A stretch of 41,382 bases of DNA from positions 1 to 41,382 of the forward strand of contig JAFAEM010000026.1 of the NCBI GenBank assembly GCA_023424015.1, in the 5' to 3' direction. Origin of the DNA: Bacteroidota bacterium. GTDB taxonomy: Bacteria > Bacteroidota > Bacteroidia > Chitinophagales > Chitinophagaceae. The notes beneath the pieces were generated by a model. It saw nothing but the letters and a program-made list of their open reading frames with translations, was not told where the DNA came from and did no database searches. Both the position numbers and the translations under genes were made by a program. Position 1 is the stretch's first letter, and every line of letters begins with the position of its first letter. Shown here one piece after another: positions 8,483-16,692 of the stretch.

Positions 8483-11400
8483 TTATACTACCACATTCAC
8501 CATTTTCCCTTTTACATAAATAATCTTCTTATGCGGTCTCCCTTCGAGCCACTTCTGCACAATTTCATTTGCAAGTACAAGTGATTCCACTTCTGATTGC
8601 GATGCGTCGAGTGAAATGTTCATCGTCGTCCGCAATTTTCCATTTACAGAAACAGGGTACTCCTTGCTGCTCTCGAGAATATGTTTTGGATCGAACTTAG
8701 GAAATGCGGCATCGAGTACACTGCCTTCATTCCCCAGCCGCGACCAAAGCTCTTCCGCGACATGCGGCGCATATGGGGTGAGTAAGATAAGCAAAGGTTG
8801 CAATATTTCCTTCTTATGGCATTTCAGATCGGTCAGTTCATTGACCGCAATCATAAACCCGCTTACGCCAGTATTGAAACTAAATCGTTCTGTAACCTCT
8901 TCAATCTGCTTGATCGTTTTATGTAAAACCTTCAGCTCAGCTGCGGTTGCTGGTTCTTCATTCCAGATCTTTCCTTTTGTATCATCATAATACAATCGCC
9001 AGAGCTTCTTCAAAAAACGATGCACCCCTTCGATACCTTTTGTGTCCCAGGGCTTACTCATTTCTACCGGGCCAAGAAACATTTCATACATGCGGAAGGT
9101 ATCCGCCCCATACCGGCTTACCAGGTCGTCGGGATTGACGGTGTTATATAATCGCTTACTCATCTTTTCGGTAAGCGTGCCGCAGATGTATTTTCCATTT
9201 TCCAGGACAAACTCGGCGTTTGCATATTCATCCCGCCATTTTTTAAAAGCTTCGATGTCCAGTTCAAGTCCGTCAACGATGTTAACGTCCACATGAAGCT
9301 GATCGGTTTCATAGCCATCTTTTAATCCCTCGGAGACAAATGTATTGCTGTTGCGCACACGGTAAACAAATCTGCTGCTTCCCTGGATCATCCCCTGGTT
9401 CACCAGTTTTTTAAAGGGTTCATCATGCCCGATGAACCCGAGGTCATAAAGGGCTTTGGTCCACATGCGGCTGTACAATAAATGTCCCACGGCATGTTCA
9501 GTACCGCCGATATATAGATCCACCTGTCCCCAGTAATCAGATGCTTTACGATCACAAAATGCATTGTCGTTGTGCGGGTCCATGTAGCGCAGGAAATACC
9601 AGCTGCTACCGGCGTATCCGGGCATGGTGTTCGTCTCCAGTTCCCTCGACACCCATTCGTGTATATTGGCTAAGGGTCCCTGTCCATCGGGGCCGGGTTT
9701 GTAACTATCAACATGCGGCAATTCGAGTGGCAACTCTTTTTCATCGAGTGGATAGGCGATACCATTTTTCCATTGGATCGGGAATGGTTCGCCCCAGTAG
9801 CGCTGGCGGCTGAAAGCAGCATCGCGCATTTTATAATTGATCTTCCGAACACCGATCCCCATCTCCTCCATCTTATCGATCACTACATCGATTGCATCTT
9901 TCATGATCATTCCATTGATAAAACCGGAGTTTTCAAGTAAAGCATCTTTGGTGGGATTGGCTTCTTCGCCATTAAAATGAGTGCCGATAATATTGGTAAT
10001 GGGAATATTAAAATGTCGGGCGAATTTAAAATCCCTCTCATCACCGCAGGGTACGGCCATGATAGCACCGGTTCCATAACCTGCAAGTACGTATTCGCTG
10101 ATCCAGATCGGTATTTCCCTTCCATCGAAAGGATTGATGGCATAGGCTCCGGTAAAAACACCGGTGATCTTTTTCTCGGCCTGGCGTTCCCGGTCGCTAC
10201 GACTTTTTACATAAACGATGTATTCATCGACCGATGCGCGTTGCTCCGGTGTGGTGATCTGTTCTACCAGCTCATGCTCGGGAGCAATCACCATGAAGTC
10301 AACGCCGAATATCGTGTCGGGACGGGTGGTATAGACCCTTAACGCCAGGGCCCCCTCTAAATCTCCCCCTGGGGGGGAAACTTGGGTAGACTCCGATTTG
10401 CGCGAGACTGAAGGAAGTACTGAAAGCCGTTCTGTAATTCTCCTAACAACCGATTCCAGGTCCGTTTTTATTTCCTGGTTTGAAAAGCGGAGTTCCGTGA
10501 ATCCAATTTCTTTTAAAAAAGCAGTTCTGGCATCATCGTATTCCTTTACGTCGGGATCATTATGATAGCCTCCATCCACTTCAATAGTTACCATCTTTTC
10601 CAGACAGGCAAAATCTACCAGATAAGAACTTATTATATGTTGCCTTCGGATGTGAAACCCAGTTTGATTGCCTTTTAGTCTGTGCCATAATAAAGACTCT
10701 TCCTGAGTAGGATTTTCTCTTTTCTCTTTTGCCAGTTGCCGGGTTCTACCGTATAAAGATGGCTGCGCTGTTTGATAACGTGGTCTCGCCCGCTCCTTCC
10801 CCACTGGGGAAGGCTGGGATGGGGCTTTCACCTCAAAATCAATCTCCGCTCCGCTACTCTTCCCAATCCAATTGGTTTGCATCTCCTTCATCGCATCGCT
10901 GAAGTCCACCGTGTCGAGACCGTCGAGCAGGCGATCGGCGTATTCTGTAATGCGCAGGTACCACTGACGCAGTTTTTTCTTCACAACCGGGTAACCGCCG
11001 CGTTCACTTACACCGTTGATCACTTCATCGTTTGCAAGCACTGTTCCCAGGGCTTCACACCAGTTAACTTCACCTACCCCACAATAAGCCAGTCGATATT
11101 GCATGAGAATATCTTCGCGGGTGAATTCATCAAATAAGGCCCATTCTCCGGCGGTAAAAGACGTAATTGAATATTGTGAGTTAGGGATCGGGTGTTGCTT
11201 GTTACCCTCCTTTTCAAAAGCAGCGATCAGTGTTGTAATGGGTTCCGCTTTGCGCGTAAGCCTGTTGAAAAAGCTATTGAATAGCTGTAGAAATATCCAC
11301 TGTGTCCATTTATAATATTTTGGATCGCTGGTTCGCACCTCGCGTTCCCAGTCGAAGCAAAACCCGATATTATCAAGTTGCTTGCGGAATGTTTTGATAT

Positions 11401-11761
11401 TGGCATCCGTTGAGACCGCGGGGTGAATGCCATGGTCAATGGCAAACTGCTCGGCGGGCAGTCCAAATGCGTCATACCCCATCGGATGAAGTACATTAAA
11501 ACCTTTCAGCCTTTTATACCGCGCATAAATATCACTGGCAATATATCCCAGCGGGTGGCCTACATGCAGCCCCGCGCCACTGGGATAAGGGAACATATCC
11601 AGGACATAATATTTGGGCTTACTGCTTTCATTGCTTACCCTGTAGGCATTAGCATCTTTCCATTGCTGTTGCCATTTCTTTTCTATCTCCCTGAAATTAT
11701 ATTCCGCACCGGCAACAGAAGCGTCTGCACTGCCCATTCCTTTTTTTTCAGTAGTACCCAT
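8483..11761 (-). CDS. leuS: Leucyl-tRNA synthetase with in-frame DUF559 insertion
   Basis: Class I leucyl-tRNA synthetase, charging tRNA-Leu in the cytoplasm. The HIGH signature appears as HVGH in PSGAGLHVGHPLGY and the KMSKS loop as KMSKR in LTEKMSKRLYN. The editing (CP1) domain carries TTRPDTIFG at residues 478-486. The protein is 1092 residues, about 160 more than expected for this group. The excess is one block, residues 313-471, which reads as a complete DUF559 nuclease-like domain between EIDFEVK and LALRVYTTRPD. Removing it leaves 933 residues, the normal length. The insertion is 477 nt, has no stop and keeps frame, so a chimeric protein is predicted. Because the enzyme is essential, the chimera must be functional, be processed, or be backed up by another leuS copy. 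The KMSKR variant may be a lineage feature. Confidence 0.96.
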   Translation of the reverse strand: MGTTEKKGMGSADASVAGAEYNFREIEKKWQQQWKDANAYRVSNESSKPKYYVLDMFPYPSGAGLHVGHPLGYIASDIYARYKRLKGFNVLHPMGYDAFGLPAEQFAIDHGIHPAVSTDANIKTFRKQLDNIGFCFDWEREVRTSDPKYYKWTQWIFLQLFNSFFNRLTRKAEPITTLIAAFEKEGNKQHPIPNSQYSITSFTAGEWALFDEFTREDILMQYRLAYCGVGEVNWCEALGTVLANDEVINGVSERGGYPVVKKKLRQWYLRITEYADRLLDGLDTVDFSDAMKEMQTNWIGKSSGAEIDFEVKAPSQPSPVGKERARPRYQTAQPSLYGRTRQLAKEKRENPTQEESLLWHRLKGNQTGFHIRRQHIISSYLVDFACLEKMVTIEVDGGYHNDPDVKEYDDARTAFLKEIGFTELRFSNQEIKTDLESVVRRITERLSVLPSVSRKSESTQVSPPGGDLEGALALRVYTTRPDTIFGVDFMVIAPEHELVEQITTPEQRASVDEYIVYVKSRSDRERQAEKKITGVFTGAYAINPFDGREIPIWISEYVLAGYGTGAIMAVPCGDERDFKFARHFNIPITNIIGTHFNGEEANPTKDALLENSGFINGMIMKDAIDVVIDKMEEMGIGVRKINYKMRDAAFSRQRYWGEPFPIQWKNGIAYPLDEKELPLELPHVDSYKPGPDGQGPLANIHEWVSRELETNTMPGYAGSSWYFLRYMDPHNDNAFCDRKASDYWGQVDLYIGGTEHAVGHLLYSRMWTKALYDLGFIGHDEPFKKLVNQGMIQGSSRFVYRVRNSNTFVSEGLKDGYETDQLHVDVNIVDGLELDIEAFKKWRDEYANAEFVLENGKYICGTLTEKMSKRLYNTVNPDDLVSRYGADTFRMYEMFLGPVEMSKPWDTKGIEGVHRFLKKLWRLYYDDTKGKIWNEEPATAAELKVLHKTIKQIEEVTERFSFNTGVSGFMIAVNELTDLKCHKKEILQPLLILLTPYAPHVAEELWSRLGNEGSVLDAAFPKFDPKHILESSKEYPVSVNGKLRTTMNISLDASQSEVESLVLANEIVQKWLEGRPHKKIIYVKGKMVNVVV
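10362..10378. repeat. Palindrome at one edge of the leuS insertion
   Basis: TCCCCC (10364-10369) pairs with GGGGGA (10373-10378) across a 3-nt loop. It lies just inside the downstream (3') edge of the inserted unit as read from leuS. Confidence 0.75.
10795..10813. repeat. Palindrome at the other edge of the leuS insertion
   Basis: CCTTCCCC (10795-10802) pairs perfectly with GGGGAAGG (10806-10813) across a 3-nt loop. It lies 12 bp inside the upstream (5') edge of the inserted unit as read from leuS. Confidence 0.85.
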
Positions 11762-11944
11762 TACTGTTTAATTCCTGTTTAAATGATGAAACGATTAACC
11801 ATCCAGTATGCCTGCGATCATGTAACGGTGGCGTCTGGCACCTCCATTCCCAACTTTAACAAATTAGATTCTACACATGGCAATATCAGGCAGTTGCAAT
11901 CGTTTAAATGGGCAGCAAAAATACTGATTGTACCCTTAATCCGT

Positions 11945-11952
11945 TAAATTTG
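11945..11952 (+). promoter_or_regulatory. Candidate -7 box (TAAATTTG) of the ftsX operon
   Basis: An exact TAnnTTTG match 68 bp upstream of ftsX, with a TTG at 11928-11930 that is somewhat close for a -33 element. It would start an ftsX-DUF3098-uppP transcript near 11958. Confidence 0.45.
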
Positions 11953-12020
11953 CCTGCCCGCTGTTTCCCTTATAAAGTAAAAAGCGAGGCGATCCGTTAA
12001 TTTCAGAAAACATCGAATTT

Positions 12021-12893
12021 ATGGCTCAAACCGGAAAGAGCTACGGCAAACGTGGCAAACCATCCTATTTCATGTCGATTCTTGGCGTAACGCTCGTGTT
12101 ATTCCTGCTGGGGATCATTGGTTGGCTTGTGATCAATGCCAATAAACTCGGGAATTATTTCAAAGAAAACGTGGAAGTAGGCGCATACCTGCGCGGCGAT
12201 CTGAACCCAAAAGACAGTGCCGACCTGATGGAGTATATTTCAGCCAAGCCCTATGTCAGGACTATTGAATTTATCACCAAGGAAGCTGCTAAGAAGAAAT
12301 ACCTGGGCGACGGAAATGAGAACTGGGACAAAGTGCTGGATGCAAATCCGCTGCCCAATAGCATCAACTTTAAGGTGAAGCAGCAATACATGAACAGCGA
12401 CTCGCTGGCTGCTATCCAGGCCGACCTCAAGCAGCAAACCTATGTCAGCGATGTGGAATACCCGAAAGCACTGGTTGAGGGCCTAAACCGGAATATACAA
12501 AGGATCAGCCTGATCCTGCTGGCAATCGTAATACTGCTGGCGCTGGTGGTCATCATCCTGATCGATAATACCATCCGGCTGGCTATGTTTAGTAACCGCT
12601 TTCTCATCAAAACCATGCAAATGGTGGGTGCTACCCGGTGGTTTATCGCCAAACCGATGAACATACGGGCCGTGATCAATGGCGCAATCAGCGGTATTAT
12701 TGCCATCGCGGCGGTGATCCTGGTTATCTGGGCAGCAGAACGTCTTCTCCCGGAAATGAAGGCCATCCATGACAATACTACCCTGGCCTTATTGTTTGCC
12801 GGTCTTATCATTCTGGGCATCTGCATTACAGTTTTCAGTACGCATCGTAGTGTGTTGAAGTATTTGAAGATGAAACTGGATGATCTTTATTAA
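12021..12893 (+). CDS. ftsX: Cell division protein FtsX (permease-like)
   Basis: FtsX is the membrane subunit of the FtsEX complex, which links cytokinesis to activation of peptidoglycan hydrolases. The 290-residue protein has the family layout: a short cytoplasmic N-terminus, a first membrane helix near residues 18-40, an extracytoplasmic domain of about 125 residues, and three further helices near 165-190, 218-240 and 255-275. The conserved cytoplasmic loop reads MQMVGATRWFI. ftsE is not adjacent. The gene heads a plus-strand group with a DUF3098 protein and uppP, an arrangement I know from other Bacteroidota genomes, which places division and cell-wall lipid recycling together. Confidence 0.94.
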   Translation: MAQTGKSYGKRGKPSYFMSILGVTLVLFLLGIIGWLVINANKLGNYFKENVEVGAYLRGDLNPKDSADLMEYISAKPYVRTIEFITKEAAKKKYLGDGNENWDKVLDANPLPNSINFKVKQQYMNSDSLAAIQADLKQQTYVSDVEYPKALVEGLNRNIQRISLILLAIVILLALVVIILIDNTIRLAMFSNRFLIKTMQMVGATRWFIAKPMNIRAVINGAISGIIAIAAVILVIWAAERLLPEMKAIHDNTTLALLFAGLIILGICITVFSTHRSVLKYLKMKLDDLY

Positions 12894-12985
12894 TGATATG
12901 ATGGGAAGATGTAAGGCGTTGCCAGCGCTGGTTTGCTGGCGGCACTCATTTAAAATCCCTATATTGCGACACCAAATTGCAGAAA

Positions 12986-13225
12986 ATGGCAGAAAATAAG
13001 TCTACCCCCTCTATTTTTTCCAAAGAGAATTATACCTGGATGGCGATTGGGGCTATCGTGATCACGATCGGTATGTTTCTGATGGCCGGAGGCAAATCCA
13101 GTGATCCTTCCGTTTTTAATAAAGACGAAGTTTACAGCACCACCCGTATCACCATTGCTCCTATTCTGATTCTGATAGGCCTGGGCCTGGAAGTTTACGC
13201 GATTTTTAAAAAACCAAAAGCATAA
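12986..13225 (+). CDS. DUF3098 small membrane protein
   Basis: A 79-residue protein with two hydrophobic segments (about residues 17-35 and 51-70) separated by the polar stretch GGKSSDPSVFNKDEVYSTTR, matching the DUF3098 pattern. ATG 12986 is chosen over TTG 12977 because MAENK is the usual type of start. It lies between ftsX and uppP. Function is unknown; the position suggests an envelope or division role. Confidence 0.87.
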   Translation: MAENKSTPSIFSKENYTWMAIGAIVITIGMFLMAGGKSSDPSVFNKDEVYSTTRITIAPILILIGLGLEVYAIFKKPKA

Positions 13226-13328
13226 TAACGATACCGAGATTATTTTGCCGGTTTGAAAATTTGAACAGGTCAAGTTTTTAGATCGGCTTTTTTATTTCGA
13301 CGATCCCACAAAATCACTGCCCGCCGAT

Positions 13329-14147
13329 ATGTCCATATTAGAAGCCATCATCATTGCTATCGTAGAGGGTCTGACTGAATTCCTTCCTATTTCTTCTACG
13401 GGGCATATGGTAATCGCCAGTTCGCTCCTCGGCATACACAAAGCGGAGTTCACGAAATTATTTGAAGTAGCCATTCAGCTTGGCGCTATCCTGGCGGTGG
13501 TGGTGTTGTACTGGAAAAAATTCTTTGACTTCCGTCGCTGGCAGTTTTACCTGAAACTCGTTGTGGGTGTGATACCCGCTCTTGTACTTGGATTTATTTT
13601 TTCCGAAAAAATAGATGGCTGGCTCGAAAACCCCACTATCGTAGCAATGTCGATGCTCCTGGGTGGTATCGTTCTTATTTTTATTGACAAAGCTTTTAAT
13701 CACCCCCGCGTGGAGAACGATGAACAGGTGACTTATGGTAAAGCTTTTATGACAGGACTCTGGCAAACCCTGGCCATGATCCCCGGAGTGAGTCGTAGTG
13801 CGGCTTCCATTATCGGTGGCATGCAGCAGGGCTTTACCAGGAATCTCGCGGCTGAATTTTCTTTTTTCCTGGCAGTGCCTACGATGATTGCCGCTTCCGC
13901 GCATTCCCTGTTTGTAAAAGTTTGGGAGCAATCAGGTGTGCCCCGCAGAGGTTATGAGATCATACTGGAAAGCAGTGATAACACGATCGCTTTTATCGTG
14001 GGAAACATTGTCGCTTTTGTTGTCGCAATACTCGCTATCCGATTTTTTATTTCGTACTTAAAAATGTACGGTTTTAAGGTCTTTGGCTGGTACCGGGTCA
14101 TCGCCGGCATCATCCTGCTGGTATTGCTGTATGCAGGCCTGATCTAG
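13329..14147 (+). CDS. uppP: Undecaprenyl-diphosphate phosphatase UppP/BacA
   Basis: An integral membrane phosphatase that converts undecaprenyl diphosphate to the monophosphate lipid carrier used in peptidoglycan and polysaccharide synthesis; extra copies confer bacitracin resistance. The 272-residue protein has both signature motifs: EGLTEFLPISSTGH at residues 13-26 and PGVSRS at 152-157, with the catalytic Glu, Ser and Arg residues present. Several hydrophobic helices fill the rest. It is third in the ftsX-DUF3098-uppP series, about 100 bp after DUF3098. A large inverted repeat ending in a T run follows its stop and could terminate transcription. Confidence 0.96.
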   Translation: MSILEAIIIAIVEGLTEFLPISSTGHMVIASSLLGIHKAEFTKLFEVAIQLGAILAVVVLYWKKFFDFRRWQFYLKLVVGVIPALVLGFIFSEKIDGWLENPTIVAMSMLLGGIVLIFIDKAFNHPRVENDEQVTYGKAFMTGLWQTLAMIPGVSRSAASIIGGMQQGFTRNLAAEFSFFLAVPTMIAASAHSLFVKVWEQSGVPRRGYEIILESSDNTIAFIVGNIVAFVVAILAIRFFISYLKMYGFKVFGWYRVIAGIILLVLLYAGLI

Positions 14148-14192
14148 TGTTAAGTCAACCATATTTTGACGGTTTCTCTTATTTTAGCCGCG

Positions 14193-14285
14193 AGCTGCGA
14201 GCTGTGAGCCATGAGGCTCAAGGCCTCAAATTTCGTGGTCAAACGATCGATCTCGAAGCTCATAGCTCATCGCTCGTAGCTTTTT
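14193..14285. repeat. Heptamer-periodic inverted repeat downstream of uppP
   Basis: Left arm 14193-14219 is built of 7-bp units (AGCTGCG, AGCTGTG, AGCCATG, AGG...). Right arm 14255-14281 is its near reverse complement (AGCTACG, AGCGATG, AGCTATG on the other strand). About 22 of 27 positions can pair, around a 35-nt centre. T5 follows the right arm (14281-14285), so it could act as a terminator for uppP. A smaller hairpin GAGCC-ATGA-GGCTC (14206-14219) competes with it. Confidence 0.8.
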
Positions 14286-14362
14286 GAAGCGGCATTTTTT
14301 AGCTTGCCACGACACTAGTATCGCACAAGTGAAATCCCTATTTTTACCGAAATCATTTTCGT

Positions 14363-15808
14363 ATGCTCCAAACGGCTCCCAAAAAAGTCGTGAACGGTTG
14401 GGCCATGTATGACTGGGCCAACTCGGTGTACAACCTCGTTATTACAACTACTTTTTTCCCGATCTATTTCATATCGGTTACGAAAGGCACCGGGGGTTCT
14501 GATAAAGTGAGATTCCTCGGAAGGGATTTTGTGAATTCCTCACTTTATGATTATATCCTGGCAACCGCCTACCTGATCATCGCTATTTCCTATCCCATCC
14601 TCACTTCCATTGCGGATACGCGTGGCAACAAGAAGAATTTTATGCGATTCTTCTGTTACATGGGAGCCCTGGGTTGCAGCCTGCTCTTTTTTTTCGATGA
14701 AACAAACCTGGGATTCGGCATAGTGTGTTTTATGCTGGCCGCAATGGGCTATGTGGGCAGCCTTGTATTCTATAATGCCTATCTGCCGGAAATTGCCCGT
14801 CCTGAAGACCGTGACCGTATCAGCGCTAAAGGGTTTGCCTTTGGTTATGCCGGAAGTGTGCTGATGCAAATGATCGGTTTTGCCCTTGTGATCTTTATGA
14901 AAGGGCAGGAAGCCAAAGCTACCCAGATCACATTTTTGCTGGTAGGTATCTGGTGGGTCAGCTTTGCACAGATCAGCTTTGCGCGATTGCCGGCCCCTGA
15001 AAAGAAAGTGTTGAAGAAAGGAAATGTTTTTAAAGACGGTTTTTCAGAATTAAAAAAAGTGTTCAATGAAGTCCGGCATTTACCGGTACTGAAAAGATTT
15101 CTCCGTGGCTTTTTCTTTTACAGCATGGGAGTTCAAACGGTAATGCTGGCAGCTACTCTATTTGGCAGCAAACTTTTGAACCTCGAGGATAGCAAACTCA
15201 TCATTACAGTTGTACTGATCCAGTTAATCGCCATCGCTGGTGCCATCGTGATGAGCAGACTATCCACCCGTTTTGGCAACCTGAAAGTATTAATGGGTGT
15301 GGTCGTTCTGTGGGTGTTCATCTGTATTGCCGCTTATCGGACGGCGACAGCGGCCGAGGGCCTGCAGGTGTACCACGACAAATTACAGGCGCTGGAACTT
15401 GCGCAGAAAGACGCCACAAGTTCGGGGAATACAGCTTTACTGAAAAGCCTCGATAGTGAACTGGCTGTATTGAATGAAGAGCTTCGTCCACATCAACAAC
15501 CCATCGAGTTTAGCTTCTATGGTCTCGCATTGGCGGTAGGCCTGGTGATGGGGGGCATTCAATCCCTGAGCCGGTCTACGTATTCCAAGCTTATGCCGGA
15601 GACAAAGGATACCGCTTCCTATTTCAGCTATTACGATCTTACTGAAAAAATCGCACTGGTGATTGGCATTTTGAGCTTCGGCTATATTGAAGAGTTTACC
15701 GGTAGTATGAAAAATTCCGTGCTTTCCCTGATCATATTTTTTGGCATCGGTCTGGCATGGCTTTACAGTGCATTGATAAAACAAAAAGAGCATCATCCCA
15801 TAAATTAA
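14363..15808 (+). CDS. MFS transporter, UMF1/Atg22-like
   Basis: A 481-residue membrane transporter with about 11-12 hydrophobic helices. The N-terminal signature NGWAMYDWANSVYN is typical of the UMF1 (Atg22-like) branch of the major facilitator superfamily. A soluble helical insertion rich in Glu, Leu and Lys (about residues 335-375, between helices) sits before GGIQSLSRSTYSKLMPE, the conserved later loop. Substrate is unknown; relatives have been linked to amino-acid efflux in yeast vacuoles. The metallo-hydrolase gene starts 11 bp after its stop, so the two are probably co-transcribed. Confidence 0.9.
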   Translation: MLQTAPKKVVNGWAMYDWANSVYNLVITTTFFPIYFISVTKGTGGSDKVRFLGRDFVNSSLYDYILATAYLIIAISYPILTSIADTRGNKKNFMRFFCYMGALGCSLLFFFDETNLGFGIVCFMLAAMGYVGSLVFYNAYLPEIARPEDRDRISAKGFAFGYAGSVLMQMIGFALVIFMKGQEAKATQITFLLVGIWWVSFAQISFARLPAPEKKVLKKGNVFKDGFSELKKVFNEVRHLPVLKRFLRGFFFYSMGVQTVMLAATLFGSKLLNLEDSKLIITVVLIQLIAIAGAIVMSRLSTRFGNLKVLMGVVVLWVFICIAAYRTATAAEGLQVYHDKLQALELAQKDATSSGNTALLKSLDSELAVLNEELRPHQQPIEFSFYGLALAVGLVMGGIQSLSRSTYSKLMPETKDTASYFSYYDLTEKIALVIGILSFGYIEEFTGSMKNSVLSLIIFFGIGLAWLYSALIKQKEHHPIN

Positions 15809-15819
15809 ATCGATACCTG

Positions 15820-16692
15820 ATGAATTTGTACACGATCAATACCGGCCATTTTAAACTCGACGGCGGAGCCATGTTTGGTGTGGTGCCCAAGAGTATATGG
15901 AACAAGATCAATCCCGCTGATGAAAATAATATGTGTTCATGGGCGCTCCGTTGTCTGCTGATCGAAGACGGGAACCGGTTGATACTTGTCGACAATGGTA
16001 TGGGTGATAAACAGGACGCGAAATTCTTTGGCTACTACTACCTTCATGGCGATGATACACTTGATAAATCTCTTGCTAAATATGGCTTTCACCGCGGTGA
16101 TATCACGGATGTATTCCTCACCCATCTTCATTTCGATCACTGCGGTGGAAGTATAAAAAAGGAAGCTGATAAATTAATACCAGCTTTTCCCAATGCCGTG
16201 TACTGGAGCAACGAATCACACTGGCAGTGGGCCGTAGAACCCAATGAAAGAGAAAAAGCTTCTTTCCTGAAAGAAAACATTCTTCCCATCAGCGAAAGCG
16301 GGCAATTGAAGTTTATAAAATCTCCTGCAAGGCTCTCCGGTGAAACAACAGGAAAGATTTCCTCCGTAAATTTTTCTGATGGTTTTGATATACGGTTTGT
16401 GAGCGGACATACCCGGGATATGATGTTACCCCAACTAAGCTATAAAGGAAAAACGATCGTCTTTATGGCCGACCTTCTTCCCTCGCAGGGTCATATCCCC
16501 CTGCCCTATGTAATGGCCTATGATATGTTTCCACTGACCACACTCGACGAAAAAAAATCTTTTCTTCGTGAAGCTATCGAAGAAGAATATATTCTCTTTT
16601 TTGAGCATGACCCGGTGTATGAATGCTGCAACCTGAAGCAGACGGAACGTGGGATCCGGCCGGGAGAATTTTTCAAGTTGGAAGATATCTAG
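15820..16692 (+). CDS. Metallo-beta-lactamase-fold hydrolase
   Basis: A 290-residue MBL-fold enzyme without a signal peptide. The zinc-binding motif THLHFDHCGG is near residues 104-113, preceded by LILVDNGMGD. Further ligands are the His of SGHTRDM, the Asp of VFMADLLPS and the His of FFEHDPV, so the binuclear site looks complete. The arrangement resembles quorum-quenching lactonase-type or general MBL hydrolases; the substrate cannot be set. ATG 15820 is preferred over an upstream TTG inside the transporter gene. Its stop overlaps the stop of the convergent DUF3108 gene. Confidence 0.88.
   Translation: MNLYTINTGHFKLDGGAMFGVVPKSIWNKINPADENNMCSWALRCLLIEDGNRLILVDNGMGDKQDAKFFGYYYLHGDDTLDKSLAKYGFHRGDITDVFLTHLHFDHCGGSIKKEADKLIPAFPNAVYWSNESHWQWAVEPNEREKASFLKENILPISESGQLKFIKSPARLSGETTGKISSVNFSDGFDIRFVSGHTRDMMLPQLSYKGKTIVFMADLLPSQGHIPLPYVMAYDMFPLTTLDEKKSFLREAIEEEYILFFEHDPVYECCNLKQTERGIRPGEFFKLEDI

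Larger units (their letters stand above)
10349..10825 (-). mobile_element. In-frame inserted unit encoding a DUF559 domain, bounded by palindromes
   Basis: A 477-nt block (leuS codons 313-471) that does not belong to LeuRS. Read on the minus strand, it begins GCCCCATCC and ends GGGGGCC, so its edges are imperfect inverted repeats. Each edge is followed inward by a GC-rich palindrome. GCC occurs at both junctions and could be a 3-bp duplication. The encoded domain has the DUF559 order: ESLLWHRL (355-362), HIRRQH (370-375), VDFACLE (382-388) and IEVDGG (393-398), with candidate metal-binding residues D383, E394 and D396 intact, then FLKEIGFTELRFSN. DUF559 belongs to the PD-(D/E)XK-like nuclease group, related to Vsr. 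Mobility is inferred from the structure and not shown. Confidence 0.8.

Noticed and set aside
10349..10825. The leuS insertion as an intein
   Set aside because: No Cys/Ser at the first junction, no His-Asn end and no intein blocks; the content is a DUF559 domain.
12921..12940. GCCAGC/GCTGGC hairpin between ftsX and the DUF3098 gene as a terminator
   Set aside because: No T run follows, and the genes look like one operon.
13458..13931. 157-codon antisense frame over uppP
   Set aside because: It is a shadow of a well-supported membrane protein gene and shows no family pattern.
15757..15819. Upstream extension of the metallo-hydrolase gene
   Set aside because: It overlaps the end of the transporter gene and adds residues unlike the family.
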